Assembly (NCBI GenBank): GCA_018660685.1
Contig: JABJJW010000018.1
Coordinates: 34,187 to 98,186 of the forward strand
Length of the DNA stretch: 64,000 bases
Reading direction: 5' to 3'
Source: Flavobacteriales bacterium
GTDB lineage: Bacteria; Bacteroidota; Bacteroidia; Flavobacteriales_G; Salibacteraceae
Part shown: positions 54,617-62,897 of the stretch, piece after piece
Layout of the letters: every line of letters starts with the position of its first letter
Numbering within the stretch: the first letter of the stretch is position 1
Program-made: the position numbers and the translations under genes
The notes under the pieces: model-generated
The model's input: only the letters and a program-made list of their open reading frames with translations
Database searches by the model: none
What the model was told of the DNA's origin: nothing

Positions 54617-55173
54617 ACCGTCATAATATCCCGCTCCTTCAGACCTAACAACTCATCTACGCGATTGCTGAATTTGTCAGTAAGCTTTTGAACCTCGTCT
54701 TCCGCGCTTTTTGCTAAATCGTCCGAAATGGTTTCCTTTTGAAGGCTCTTGATCTCGTCATTGGCGTCCTTGCGCGCCCCTCTAATAGAAACTTTTGCGT
54801 GTTCCCCCTCTGCCTTGGTTTGTCTTACCAACTCACGGCGTCGCTCTTCAGTCAAAGCTGGTACATTAATCATGACTAATTCTCCATTGTTCTGGGGATT
54901 CAGCCCTATGTTGGCCATCTGGATCGCTTTTTCAATCGGCTCAAGCATTGCCTTCTCCCAAGGTTGAATCGAAAGTGTTCGAGCATCTGGAGTATTGATA
55001 TTACTCACCTGCGATAGAGGTGTTTGAGATCCGTAGTAATCAACGTAAATCCCCTCTAACATTGTTGCTGAAGCCCTGCCAGCGCGGATTTTCGCTATCT
55101 CTTTAATAAGATGATCTATCGCTGACTCCATCGAGTCTTTGGCGATATCCGTAACCATTTGAACTTCTTCCAT
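54613..55173 (-). CDS. frr: Ribosome recycling factor
   Basis: With EF-G it splits the post-termination ribosome. 186 residues, exactly the family length, with MESAIDHLIKEIAKIRAGRA (the RAGRAS signature), IYVDYYGSQTPLSQVSNI, TLSIQPWEKAMLEPIEKAI, GLNPQNNGELVMINVPALTE (the NNG turn), ERRRELVRQTKAEGEHAKV and the C-terminal long helix (LAKSAEDEVQKLTDKFSNRV). It follows pyrH by 42 nt in the classic pyrH-frr pair. Its stop overlaps that of the radical SAM gene on the other strand. Confidence 0.97.
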   Translation of the reverse strand: MEEVQMVTDIAKDSMESAIDHLIKEIAKIRAGRASATMLEGIYVDYYGSQTPLSQVSNINTPDARTLSIQPWEKAMLEPIEKAIQMANIGLNPQNNGELVMINVPALTEERRRELVRQTKAEGEHAKVSIRGARKDANDEIKSLQKETISDDLAKSAEDEVQKLTDKFSNRVDELLGLKERDIMTV

Positions 55174-55215
55174 AACTAAGAATAGGCCGTGAAAATAAAA
55201 AATGCGGCGGAATGG

Positions 55216-55932
55216 CTACACTTCAACTAAAGTCCCGACCATTTCACCCTCAATTACACGCTGAAGGTTTCCAGGTTTGTTCATGTCAAAGACAATAATG
55301 GGAACATTGTTTTCTTGGCAAAGTGTAAAAGCTGTCATATCCATGACATTGAGGTTTTTAGAAATCGCCTCATTGAACGACAGCTTTTCAAACTTCGTAG
55401 CACTCGCGTCTTTTTCTGGATCTGCCGTATAAATACCGTCCACACGCGTACCTTTTAGAATCACGTCTGCTTCAATTTCGATTGCTCTGAGCGAGGCTGC
55501 TGTGTCAGTAGTGAAGTATGGGTTTCCCGTTCCGGCACCGAATATTACAATCCTCCCTTTTTCTAAATGTCTAACCGCGCGTCGTCGGATAAACGGCTCG
55601 GCGATTTGTTCCATTTTAATGGCGGTCTGAAGTCTGGTTTTTAATCCAATTGATTCCATGGCAGACTGAAGCGACAGACTGTTGATCACTGTTGCAAGCA
55701 TGCCCATGTGATCTCCTTGAACGCGATCAAAGCCCGAATTTGCAGCTTGCATTCCTCGATAGATATTTCCTCCACCAATTACAACAGCGATCTCAACTCC
55801 ATGGTCAGCAATAGCCTCAATTTCATGGGCGTATTGCATAAGGCGAGCGTGCTCAATGCCATATTCTTGGCCACCCATGAGCGCCTCTCCGCTAAGCTTT
55901 AATAAGATTCTCTTGTATTTCGGATTCACCAT
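55216..55932 (-). CDS. pyrH: UMP kinase
   Basis: Phosphorylates UMP to UDP; an amino-acid-kinase-fold hexamer. Start at ATG 55932 gives 238 residues beginning [20 protein letters not shown], the expected N-terminus; the frame is open to 55971 but those extra residues lie in and beyond the tsf terminator. Motifs: [84 protein letters not shown] and the C-terminal [21 protein letters not shown] box (one mismatch to the -7) lies four bases before the start, so a leaderless mRNA is possible. frr follows. Confidence 0.96.
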   Translation of the reverse strand: MVNPKYKRILLKLSGEALMGGQEYGIEHARLMQYAHEIEAIADHGVEIAVVIGGGNIYRGMQAANSGFDRVQGDHMGMLATVINSLSLQSAMESIGLKTRLQTAIKMEQIAEPFIRRRAVRHLEKGRIVIFGAGTGNPYFTTDTAASLRAIEIEADVILKGTRVDGIYTADPEKDASATKFEKLSFNEAISKNLNVMDMTAFTLCQENNVPIIVFDMNKPGNLQRVIEGEMVGTLVEV

Positions 55933-55947
55933 ACGACAAAAATGGAC

Positions 55948-55976
55948 AAAAAAAGAGCGGTGATTTCTCACCGCTC
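55948..55976 (-). terminator. Rho-independent terminator after tsf
   Basis: On the minus strand GAGCGGTGA and TCACCGCTC pair perfectly around a GAAA loop, followed by seven T. It ends the rplM-rpsI-rpsB-tsf transcript 20 nt past the tsf stop and separates it from pyrH. Confidence 0.9.
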
Positions 55977-55995
55977 GATATTTTCAATTCAACAA

Positions 55996-56835
55996 TTAGT
56001 TGGAAAGTGAATGACGTTTGAACTCCGTCACGGTCAGCTCGCCATCAATACTTTTCAGGTATTGATCAACTGATTGTTTGTTTTCTTTAATAAACGCTTG
56101 ACTCAACAGTGTGTTCTCCTTAAAGAACTTGTTGAGCTTACCCATGGCAATTTTCTCAAGCATTTCTTCAGGTTTTCCTTGCTGACGCGCTAAATCTTTT
56201 CCAATTTCAATCTCCTTCTCGATCACTGTTTGATCAACACCATCCTTATCGATAGCAACTGGATTCATAGCGGCGATTTGCATGGCGACATCTTTACCCG
56301 CAGTACTTACCACTTCACCATCCTTATTCAATCCAACAAGCGAAGCTGTTTGATTTCCTGGATGATTGTACGCGACAACGGTTTCTGCAGATACTGCATC
56401 CAACGCTTTGATTTCAATCTTCTCTCCGATCTTTCCGATCATCTCTGTGACCTTATCACTCACTGTCAAGCCATTGCCGTCGAATGACTGAGCACTCAAT
56501 TCGTCAACTGACTTACATCCATTAGCGATTGCTATATCAGCAAGTTTTTCAGCAACTTCTGCGAAGTCATTGTTCTTAGCAACGAAGTCTGTTTCACAGC
56601 TTAGGATAGCAATAACGCCATTCTTTCCTGAGTTATCCGCCTTAGCCACAACTAGTCCTTCAGACGCTTCACGATCACCTCGTTTAGCAGCAACTTTTTG
56701 ACCCTTCTTTCTAAGAATCTCAATTGCTTTTTCAAAATCACCTTCGGCCTCAACCAAAGCCTTTTTGCAGTCCATCATACCACTACCAGTCATCTGACGG
56801 AGCTTGTTTACTTCGGCTGCAGTAATCTTAGTCAT
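55996..56835 (-). CDS. tsf: Elongation factor Ts
   Basis: The nucleotide-exchange factor that reloads EF-Tu with GTP. 279 residues: an N-terminal UBA-like domain (KITAAEVNKLRQMTGSGMMD, CKKALVEAEGDFEKAIEIL), the core with the diagnostic SCETDFVAKNNDF (TDFVAKN), AYNHPGNQTASLVGLNKDG, DVAMQIAAMNPVAI and the dimerisation/C-terminal module (FFKENTLLSQAFIKENKQSV, ending in VTEFKRHSL). It is in the standard rpsB-tsf order, 13 nt behind rpsB. The two are read as one transcript ending at the terminator at 55948. Confidence 0.98.
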   Translation of the reverse strand: MTKITAAEVNKLRQMTGSGMMDCKKALVEAEGDFEKAIEILRKKGQKVAAKRGDREASEGLVVAKADNSGKNGVIAILSCETDFVAKNNDFAEVAEKLADIAIANGCKSVDELSAQSFDGNGLTVSDKVTEMIGKIGEKIEIKALDAVSAETVVAYNHPGNQTASLVGLNKDGEVVSTAGKDVAMQIAAMNPVAIDKDGVDQTVIEKEIEIGKDLARQQGKPEEMLEKIAMGKLNKFFKENTLLSQAFIKENKQSVDQYLKSIDGELTVTEFKRHSLSN

Positions 56836-56848
56836 CGTAATAAAATGT

Positions 56849-57706
56849 TTATTCGTTTGTAGTCTTTTCTACCACCTTCTCAGCTGGAGCATCGGCTGGA
56901 GTTTCTGCTGGTGTCTCAGCAGCTGCAGCGGCTTCTGCCTTCTCAGCCTGTTCAGCTGCAGCGGCTTGTTCGGCTTGTTCAGCCTTATCCTTGGCGTCTT
57001 TTGCCTTATCGCGATCGTCCTTTCTCTCAGCCAACCCTTCCTTAATGGCGTCAGTCATGATAGAGACAACACAGTCAATTGATTGTGAAGCGTCATCGTT
57101 ACCTGGAATTGGAAAGTCAACTAATCTTGGATCCGAGTTGGTATCCACGATAGCGAACGTTGGAATGTTCAGCTTTCTTGCTTCTTTAACCGCAATGTGC
57201 TCTTTGTTGATGTCGACAATAAATAGAGCCGCTGGAAGACGAGTCAAATCAGCGATGCTACCAAGGTCCTTTTCAAGTTTTGCTCTTTGACGATTTACTT
57301 GAAGTCGCTCACGCTTTGACATGGTTTCAAAGGTTCCGTCAGTCTTCATTTTATCAATGGAAGACATTTTTCTAATTGCCTTTCTAATCGTCACGAAGTT
57401 TGTGAGCATTCCACCTGGCCACCGCTCAGTGACAAATGGCATATTCACTTCTTTTACCCTCGCCTCAAGAATGTCCTTTGCTTGCTTTTTAGTAGCAACA
57501 AACAATATTTTCTTTCCAGACTTAGCAATCTGCTTTAATGCTGCAGCAGCCTCCTCAGCCTTTGCTGCAGTTTTGTGAAGATCGATTACGTGAATCCCGT
57601 TGCGCTCCATGAAGATGTATGGAGACATGTTTGGATTCCACTTTCTTTTCAAATGCCCGAAATGCACTCCCGCATCAAGCAACTCTTTGTAACTGGTTTT
57701 AGCCAT
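56849..57706 (-). CDS. rpsB: Ribosomal protein S2 with long Ala/Glu/Pro tail
   Basis: Small-subunit protein of the 30S head/body junction. 285 residues: the S2 core (~1-225) with LLDAGVHFGHLKRKWNPNMS, YIFMERNGIHVIDLHKT, KILFVATKKQAKDILEA, FVTERWPGGMLTNFVTIRKA, LPAALFIVDINKEHIAVKEA, IPTFAIVDTNSDPRLVDFPI and PGNDDASQSIDCVVSIM. It is followed by a ~60-residue low-complexity tail of Lys/Asp repeats (RKDDRDKAKDAKDKAEQ), Ala/Glu repeats and an AETPAETPADAP stretch. Such tails occur in S2 of several Bacteroidota and are probably disordered. It follows rpsI after 88 nt, which could hold an additional promoter or an S2 autoregulatory leader; none is clear. Confidence 0.97.
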   Translation of the reverse strand: MAKTSYKELLDAGVHFGHLKRKWNPNMSPYIFMERNGIHVIDLHKTAAKAEEAAAALKQIAKSGKKILFVATKKQAKDILEARVKEVNMPFVTERWPGGMLTNFVTIRKAIRKMSSIDKMKTDGTFETMSKRERLQVNRQRAKLEKDLGSIADLTRLPAALFIVDINKEHIAVKEARKLNIPTFAIVDTNSDPRLVDFPIPGNDDASQSIDCVVSIMTDAIKEGLAERKDDRDKAKDAKDKAEQAEQAAAAEQAEKAEAAAAAETPAETPADAPAEKVVEKTTNE

Positions 57707-57794
57707 GTGTTTACGTTCTTAATTAAAACAACCTTCGGGTAGTTCGTTTGAAGTCCTGACGATTTAGATTCTAAACAATTTAAATAGTAATGAA

Positions 57795-58181
57795 TTATCG
57801 CTTGCTGAACTGGAATCGCTTCCTTGCTTTCTTCTGACCAGGCTTCTTACGCTCAACCATTCTTGGGTCACGCGTCATAAAACCTTCTGTTCGAAGAATT
57901 GCTTTGTGATCAGCATTAATCTCAACTAGAGCTCGAGAGATCCCTAAACGGATTGCCTCTGCCTGCCCTGTGATTCCACCTCCACCAACGTTTACTATAA
58001 CATCGTACTGACCGGCAGTCTCTGTAGCAGCAAAAGGCTGATTGACCTTCGTATGAAGGATAGGTGTATTAAAATATTCTGTGAAGTCGCGGTCGTTTAC
58101 AGTGATTTTACCTTTTCCTTTCTTGAGGTAAACTCTTGCAACGCTAGATTTTCTACGACCGATTGTATTGATGACGTCCAT
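57795..58181 (-). CDS. rpsI: Ribosomal protein S9
   Basis: 30S protein whose C-terminal tail reaches the P-site tRNA. 128 residues with [37 protein letters not shown], the central [20 protein letters not shown] and ISRALVEIN, and the basic end [20 protein letters not shown] closing with SKR, the P-site-contacting tail. It lies one base behind rplM in the universal rplM-rpsI pair. Confidence 0.98.
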   Translation of the reverse strand: MDVINTIGRRKSSVARVYLKKGKGKITVNDRDFTEYFNTPILHTKVNQPFAATETAGQYDVIVNVGGGGITGQAEAIRLGISRALVEINADHKAILRTEGFMTRDPRMVERKKPGQKKARKRFQFSKR

Positions 58182-58182
58182 A

Positions 58183-58638
58183 TTACTTGACTGCGTTAAT
58201 GTCTAATGTCTTTGGTTGTTGAGCCTCATGTGGATGTTCAGATCCCGTATAAACGAAAAGATTCTTGAACATTTGACGACCCAATTTATTCTTAGGAAGC
58301 ATCCCCTTAACGGCGTACTCTACTAAGTCTCGTGGTTTAACTTTCAAAGTCTCCTCAGGAGTACGAAAGCGCTGTCCACTAGGAAATCCAGTGTGCCAGA
58401 TTCTTTCTCTGTCCGTTAGCTTGTTACCGCTCAAGCTCACGGCTTCAGCATTGATTACGATCACGTTGTCTCCACAATCTACATGCGGTGTGAAATTGGG
58501 CTTATGCTTTCCTCGTAGAAGGTATGCTACATTGGAAGCCATCCTCCCAAGAACTTGATCCTTCGCATCAACAACAACCCACTCCTTATTGGCAGTAGCA
58601 CTGTTAGCTGATATCGTCTTATAACTCAAATGACTCAC
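58183..58638 (-). CDS. rplM: Ribosomal protein L13
   Basis: An early-assembling 50S protein of 151 residues: [100 protein letters not shown], and [20 protein letters not shown]. First gene of the rplM-rpsI-rpsB-tsf transcript, behind a textbook promoter 34 nt upstream of its ATG. A 6-bp inverted repeat flanks the -33 element of that promoter. Confidence 0.98.
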   Translation of the reverse strand: MSHLSYKTISANSATANKEWVVVDAKDQVLGRMASNVAYLLRGKHKPNFTPHVDCGDNVIVINAEAVSLSGNKLTDRERIWHTGFPSGQRFRTPEETLKVKPRDLVEYAVKGMLPKNKLGRQMFKNLFVYTGSEHPHEAQQPKTLDINAVK

Positions 58639-58672
58639 TGTTCCTATTATTTGTATCCCTAAAAAAGGGGCG

Positions 58673-58703
58673 CAAAGATAGAACTATTTTTAACTGAATC
58701 AAA
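58673..58703 (-). promoter_or_regulatory. Promoter of the rplM-rpsI-rpsB-tsf operon
   Basis: TTTG (58700-58703), exactly 19 nt and TATCTTTG (58673-58680) on the minus strand: the best match in the window to the Bacteroidota consensus. The leader would be ~30 nt. An inverted repeat TAACTG/CAGTTA (58691-58709) has the -33 box in its 7-nt centre. Confidence 0.85.
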
Positions 58704-58738
58704 CAGTTACAACAAGAAAATACAGACAGTTGTATGAA

Positions 58739-59926
58739 CTAGATAACCCCTAGTTGCTTTCCTACTTTCGTAAATGCAGAAATTGCAGTATCCAAATGCG
58801 CCTGAGAGTGAGCGGCAGAAAGCTGTACACGAATTCTAGCTTGCTCTTTTGGAACTACCGGAAAGAAGAATCCTATTACATAAATTCCTTCTTTTAAAAG
58901 TTCGTCAGCAAATCGCTGACTCAGGGCAGCATCATAGAGCATAATTGGTACGATGGCCGAATCTCCATCCTTAATGTCAAATCCGGCTGTTCGAATTCCT
59001 TCTTTGAAGTACTTGATGTTCAACTCAAGCTTATCTCGCAACTCTGTCGTCTCATTGAGCAAATCAAATACAGCAATCGATGCCCCAACGATACTTGGCG
59101 CTAATGAATTGCTGAATAAATAGGGTCTCGAACGCTGACGTAACAATTCCACGATTTCCTTCCGGCCAGTGGTAAACCCTCCCATTGCACCTCCAAGGGC
59201 TTTCCCTAAAGTTCCAGTAATGATGTCTACTCTGCCAATGACATTCTTTAATTCAACCGTTCCTCTTCCAGTCGCCCCAATAAAGCCAGTCGCGTGACAT
59301 TCATCTACCATGACAAGCGCATCGTATTGATCAGCGAGGTCGCAGATTTTGTCCAACTGGGCCACGTAGCCATCCATTGAGAACACGCCATCTGTTACTA
59401 TAATCTTTGTTTTTGCACCAGACGCCGCCTTCAGCTGCTCTTCGAGATCAGCCATGTCATTGTTCTTGTATCGGAATCGTTGTGCCTTGCACAAGCGAAC
59501 CCCATCAATTATAGAAGCATGATTCAGAGAGTCTGAGATAATTGCGTCCTTAGGACCGAGTAGCGGCTCAAAAACACCACCGTTTGCGTCAAAGGCAGCG
59601 GCGTATAATATGGTGTCCTCAGTTCCTAAGAATTCCGCAATCTTCGCCTCAAGTTCTTTGTGGATATCCTGAGTTCCACAAATAAACCTGACTGATGACA
59701 TTCCAAATCCATGCGAATCCAAAGCTTCCTTAGCGGCATCTACAACCCTAGGGTGTGATGAAAGGCCTAAGTAGTTATTGGAGCAAAAATTCAACACGCT
59801 CTCTCCGGTGCTGATGGTTATTTCGGCATCTTGAACCGATATGATTATTCTCTCCTTTTTGAACAAACCCGCTTCTTCAATAGAGGCAAGTTCGGCTGTC
59901 AAATCATCTTTTAGCTTTCCGTACAT
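58739..59926 (-). CDS. kbl: Glycine C-acetyltransferase (2-amino-3-ketobutyrate CoA ligase)
   Basis: A PLP enzyme of the alpha-oxoamine synthase family that splits 2-amino-3-oxobutyrate with CoA to glycine and acetyl-CoA in threonine breakdown. 395 residues: [111 protein letters not shown] and the PLP-Lys motif [20 protein letters not shown] SerC/serine palmitoyl-type homologue is possible, but length and [10 protein letters not shown] fit KBL. Threonine dehydrogenase is not in the window. It follows the gdhA terminator; a CATTTTTG box (59943-59950) precedes it with a TTG 20 nt further up, within that terminator. Confidence 0.93.
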   Translation of the reverse strand: MYGKLKDDLTAELASIEEAGLFKKERIIISVQDAEITISTGESVLNFCSNNYLGLSSHPRVVDAAKEALDSHGFGMSSVRFICGTQDIHKELEAKIAEFLGTEDTILYAAAFDANGGVFEPLLGPKDAIISDSLNHASIIDGVRLCKAQRFRYKNNDMADLEEQLKAASGAKTKIIVTDGVFSMDGYVAQLDKICDLADQYDALVMVDECHATGFIGATGRGTVELKNVIGRVDIITGTLGKALGGAMGGFTTGRKEIVELLRQRSRPYLFSNSLAPSIVGASIAVFDLLNETTELRDKLELNIKYFKEGIRTAGFDIKDGDSAIVPIMLYDAALSQRFADELLKEGIYVIGFFFPVVPKEQARIRVQLSAAHSQAHLDTAISAFTKVGKQLGVI

Positions 59927-59950
59927 AATCTTCGAATTAGAACAAAAATG

Positions 59951-59990
59951 AAAAACCCCGTCATCCTGAGCAAGTCGAAGGGCGGGGTTT
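59951..59990 (-). terminator. Terminator after gdhA with a long loop
   Basis: On the minus strand AAACCCCG and CGGGGTTT pair, enclosing a 22-nt loop that reads CCCTTCGACTTGCTCAGGATGA in two parts (CCCTTCGACTTG, CTCAGGATGA), then TTC. The loop resembles a phrase common between genes in many bacteria. It ends the gdhA message 20 nt past its stop. Confidence 0.65.
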
Positions 59991-60010
59991 ATTCTGTAGA
60001 AAGAGTTTTC

Positions 60011-61360
60011 TTAAACGTGTCCCTGAGCGATCATCGCATTCGCCACTTTAATGAAGCCGGCAATGTTCGCACCTTTCACATAGTCGACGAAATCACCCTC
60101 ACGTCCGTACCGTTCACATGCTTCGTGAATACTGATCATGATGTCGTGAAGTTTCTGATCTACTTCTTCTCTCGTCCAGCTTAATCGCAATGAATTCTGT
60201 GACATTTCCAATCCCGATGTTGCTACCCCTCCAGCATTCGATGCTTTACCTGGTGCAAATAGAATCTTGGCAGACTGAAATTTTCCGACGGCTTCAGGAG
60301 TGCATGGCATATTCGCTCCTTCTGAAACGCATATACAGCCATTATCTAATAGCGACTGAGCATCAGCTACTTGAAGCTCGTTTTGGGTGGCACACGGAAG
60401 AGCTATATCACACTTAACTCCCCAGGGCTTTTCCCCTTCGAAAAATTGAGTTGCTTCAAAATGATCTGCAATTTCTTTGACCCTTCCCCTCCGGACGTTC
60501 TTGAGATCTTTAATAAAATCAAGATGCTCTGAGTGGAAGCCGGATTCACAATAGACATATCCGCTGGAATCAGAAACGGTCACAACTTTGGCACCGAAGT
60601 GAATGGCCTTTTCGAGCGCGTATTGCGCCACATTTCCTGACCCAGAAATAACTACGGTCTTTCCTTCAAAATTGTCGTCTTTGGTACTCAGCATCTCTTG
60701 AGCGAAATACACATTTCCATATCCCGTGGCTTCTGGGCGAACAAGGCTACCACCAAACTCAATCCCTTTTCCGGTTAACACACCGGTAAATTCATTTCGC
60801 AATCGTTTGTATTGGCCAAACAAAAATCCAATTTCTCTTCCACCAACTCCTATATCTCCAGCCGGGACATCCGTATCTGGTCCGATGTGACGCGACAGCT
60901 CCGTCATAAAGCTCTGACAAAACCGCATCACTTCATTGTCGGACTTTCCCTTTGGGTTGAAATCAGCTCCCCCTTTACCACCGCCCATTGGCAATGTGGT
61001 TAAGGAATTCTTGAATACCTGCTCGAAAGCAAGAAACTTAAGAATGCTCAAGTTCACGGATGGATGAAATCTCAATCCGCCTTTGTATGGACCAATGGCC
61101 GAATTCATCTCAATCCGGAATCCTCGGTTTACCTGATAGTCTCCTTGATCGTCCACCCACGGGACACGAAACATCAGAACTCTTTCTGGTTCTACTATTC
61201 TATCGAGGATTCTCGCATCCTCATACTTTCTATTGTCAGCAATAAAAGGGATTACTGCTTCAGCTACTTCTTCAACGGCTTGAAGAAACTCCGGCTCGTT
61301 TGGATTTCGGCTTTTAACCTTCTCCATGAAGCCATCTATTTCAGCTTGATACTGGCTCAT
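60011..61360 (-). CDS. gdhA: NADP-type glutamate dehydrogenase
   Basis: Interconverts glutamate with 2-oxoglutarate and ammonia, joining nitrogen and TCA metabolism. 449 residues, the size of the small hexameric class (~447): PYKGGLRFHPSVNLSILKF (substrate Lys K93), LTTLPMGGGKGGADFNPKG (catalytic-region Lys ~129), DTDVPAGDIGVGGREIGFLF, LTGKGIEFGGSLVRPEATGY, the Rossmann loop VVISGSGNVAQYALEKA, DIALPCATQNELQVADA, ISEGANMPCTPEAV-type CVSEGANMPCTPEAVGKF, and KASNAGGVATSGLEMSQNS. The cofactor (NADP) is inferred from family length and not from a decisive residue. A -7 box TACTTTTG lies 33 nt ahead. Confidence 0.96.
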   Translation of the reverse strand: MSQYQAEIDGFMEKVKSRNPNEPEFLQAVEEVAEAVIPFIADNRKYEDARILDRIVEPERVLMFRVPWVDDQGDYQVNRGFRIEMNSAIGPYKGGLRFHPSVNLSILKFLAFEQVFKNSLTTLPMGGGKGGADFNPKGKSDNEVMRFCQSFMTELSRHIGPDTDVPAGDIGVGGREIGFLFGQYKRLRNEFTGVLTGKGIEFGGSLVRPEATGYGNVYFAQEMLSTKDDNFEGKTVVISGSGNVAQYALEKAIHFGAKVVTVSDSSGYVYCESGFHSEHLDFIKDLKNVRRGRVKEIADHFEATQFFEGEKPWGVKCDIALPCATQNELQVADAQSLLDNGCICVSEGANMPCTPEAVGKFQSAKILFAPGKASNAGGVATSGLEMSQNSLRLSWTREEVDQKLHDIMISIHEACERYGREGDFVDYVKGANIAGFIKVANAMIAQGHV

Positions 61361-61393
61361 TATGAACTATTTGGTCGAGTTTAAAAAGATGTA

Positions 61394-61401
61394 CAAAAGT
61401 A
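61394..61401 (-). promoter_or_regulatory. -7 box upstream of gdhA
   Basis: TACTTTTG on the minus strand matches TAnnTTTG perfectly, 33 bases ahead of the gdhA start. No TTG is found 17-23 nt further up, so activation may be needed or the match is chance. Confidence 0.4.
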
Positions 61402-61437
61402 GAATTATTTCTACCTGATAATGAAGTGAAAAACATG

Positions 61438-62262
61438 TCATTTTGATGGATACTTCTTCCGATAGACCTCGATCTCCTCATTCCATATCCTCTGCGATAT
61501 GGAAACATCATCCTTAAAGCAAAAGTCGCCTCCCCACCGATGTTTGACTCGCTTATATACTATTGTATCAATCCCATCCTTGACGACAATCCGCCAGACG
61601 TGATGATCCGGATAGTCAAATTCCGATTCGGTCATTCCCTGAGGTAAATCCGCAAAATCATCCTTCACTTTTACCTTCTCAACGGGCTGCTTTTTCACAA
61701 CTGGCTTGGCTGCTTCCTCTTTGGGTGGTTCAACTACCAATGCCTCCTCTGCAATTTTCACCAACTCTTCAGTAGGGTCGGGTTCTGGCTGCTCTTGTTG
61801 AGCTTTAACGGCTTCAACCAATGGTTCATCAACTTCTTCCTCTGCTTCTTTTGGAACTGGGAGGGGAGCAGGAACGGCCCTTTTCTCAATACTCGTTTCA
61901 AGCTGTAAGTCAACATCCAGTGCAACCTCTTCCACTTTCGGCAGAACGAATATTGAATCAACCTTTCTAGCGATGTTTCGGGCCATGAGAATATCGAGAT
62001 CGTTCACCTTTGAGATGAGCCATTGCTCTTTTTCAGCATTGTATTGAATGGCCTCCTCATAAGTCATCCTCGCCTTGACATAGTCTTTGTTTTTAAACGC
62101 CTGATCAGCGGCAATAATGAGTTCATCATATTTCTCCTCAGCAACGATCATTGCCTCAAATTCAGCCTTCTTCTTCTGGTCTCGCTTACTCAGTTCTTTT
62201 TGGGCATTCAAGCTTGATCCACCCGCAATAACTACCACAAGAATCCAAACCAACTCCTTCAT
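61438..62262 (-). CDS. Secreted protein with TPR-like start, Pro/Glu-rich linker and conserved C-terminal domain
   Basis: A 274-residue protein with a short signal (LVWILVVVIAGGSSLNAQ). Residues ~25-75 look like a tetratricopeptide hairpin (ADQAFKNKDYVKARMTYEEA). Residues ~110-200 are a low-complexity Pro/Glu/Ala/Val/Lys linker (PAPLPVPKEAEEEVDEPL), a likely disordered periplasmic spacer. A compact C-terminal domain (~205-270) has YPDHHVWRIVVKDGIDTIVY, then HRWGGDFCFKD with one Cys. The layout of signal, repeat, spacer and folded tip suggests a protein reaching across the periplasm or bound to peptidoglycan. No family name is recalled with certainty. It overlaps the Nudix gene by four bases and is the last gene of that transcript. 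Confidence 0.78.
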   Translation of the reverse strand: MKELVWILVVVIAGGSSLNAQKELSKRDQKKKAEFEAMIVAEEKYDELIIAADQAFKNKDYVKARMTYEEAIQYNAEKEQWLISKVNDLDILMARNIARKVDSIFVLPKVEEVALDVDLQLETSIEKRAVPAPLPVPKEAEEEVDEPLVEAVKAQQEQPEPDPTEELVKIAEEALVVEPPKEEAAKPVVKKQPVEKVKVKDDFADLPQGMTESEFDYPDHHVWRIVVKDGIDTIVYKRVKHRWGGDFCFKDDVSISQRIWNEEIEVYRKKYPSK

Positions 62263-62897
62263 TTCAAACTTGATTTTAGTATCAACTTTAATTCATTCAA
62301 CATCATGGCCGTTGCTCCCCAAACTTTGTGCCCTTCCACAAAAAAGTAAGGCGTTTTAATCTTCAACCCTTCAGTCATTTGAATAGAACCATTTTGAACA
62401 GTGCTATCTTCTAAAAGTTGCTTGATCGGAAATTTCACAAGCGATTTAACTTCTCTGGAATCCAAAATAAGTTTTGGCAAGGCCTCGAGATGAAACAAAT
62501 ATGGTTGAACAAGAAAACGACTAGGCGGAATGTACACCTTCGAAAGCTTCCGAATTAAGGTTGGCTCATCAGAAGGTATTCCAACTTCTTCCTGCATTTC
62601 TCGTCTCGCCGTACTTTCCAGATCGTTGTCAATGTCTTCTTTTTTTCCACCAGGGAAACCAATCTGAGCGCTATGAACACCCTCGTATGATTGTCGTTCT
62701 ATGAGTAGAATGTTCGCATCAGTTTCTTCACGGTACACAATTGCGGCAACGCCACTGAGCTTCGGGTTGTTATCCTTTTTCATCGCCTCTATGCGTTGTC
62801 GAGCGAACTCAGGTAGAATGACATCATGAGCTTGTGTGCCAAAAGAATCAGACTGTGCAATCAGATCAATCCTGGCGATGAAATCATCAAACTTCAT
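62259..62897 (-). CDS. Nudix hydrolase, coenzyme A pyrophosphatase type
   Basis: A 212-residue Nudix enzyme. The Nudix box is in AQIGFPGGKKEDIDNDLEST followed by ARREMQEEVGI (about residues 95-125). The FPGGK..D..D..., TA.REMQEEVGI form is that of the CoA pyrophosphatases (NudL/NUDT7), which cut CoA to 4'-phosphopantetheine and adenosine 3',5'-bisphosphate, and differs from the MutT pattern at the first conserved Glu. The N-terminal PKLSGVAAIVYREETDANIL is also typical. It overlaps the secreted protein gene (four bases) and the ATPase gene (eleven bases), so the three are coupled. The exact substrate is inferred. Confidence 0.88.
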   Translation of the reverse strand: MKFDDFIARIDLIAQSDSFGTQAHDVILPEFARQRIEAMKKDNNPKLSGVAAIVYREETDANILLIERQSYEGVHSAQIGFPGGKKEDIDNDLESTARREMQEEVGIPSDEPTLIRKLSKVYIPPSRFLVQPYLFHLEALPKLILDSREVKSLVKFPIKQLLEDSTVQNGSIQMTEGLKIKTPYFFVEGHKVWGATAMMLNELKLILKSSLK

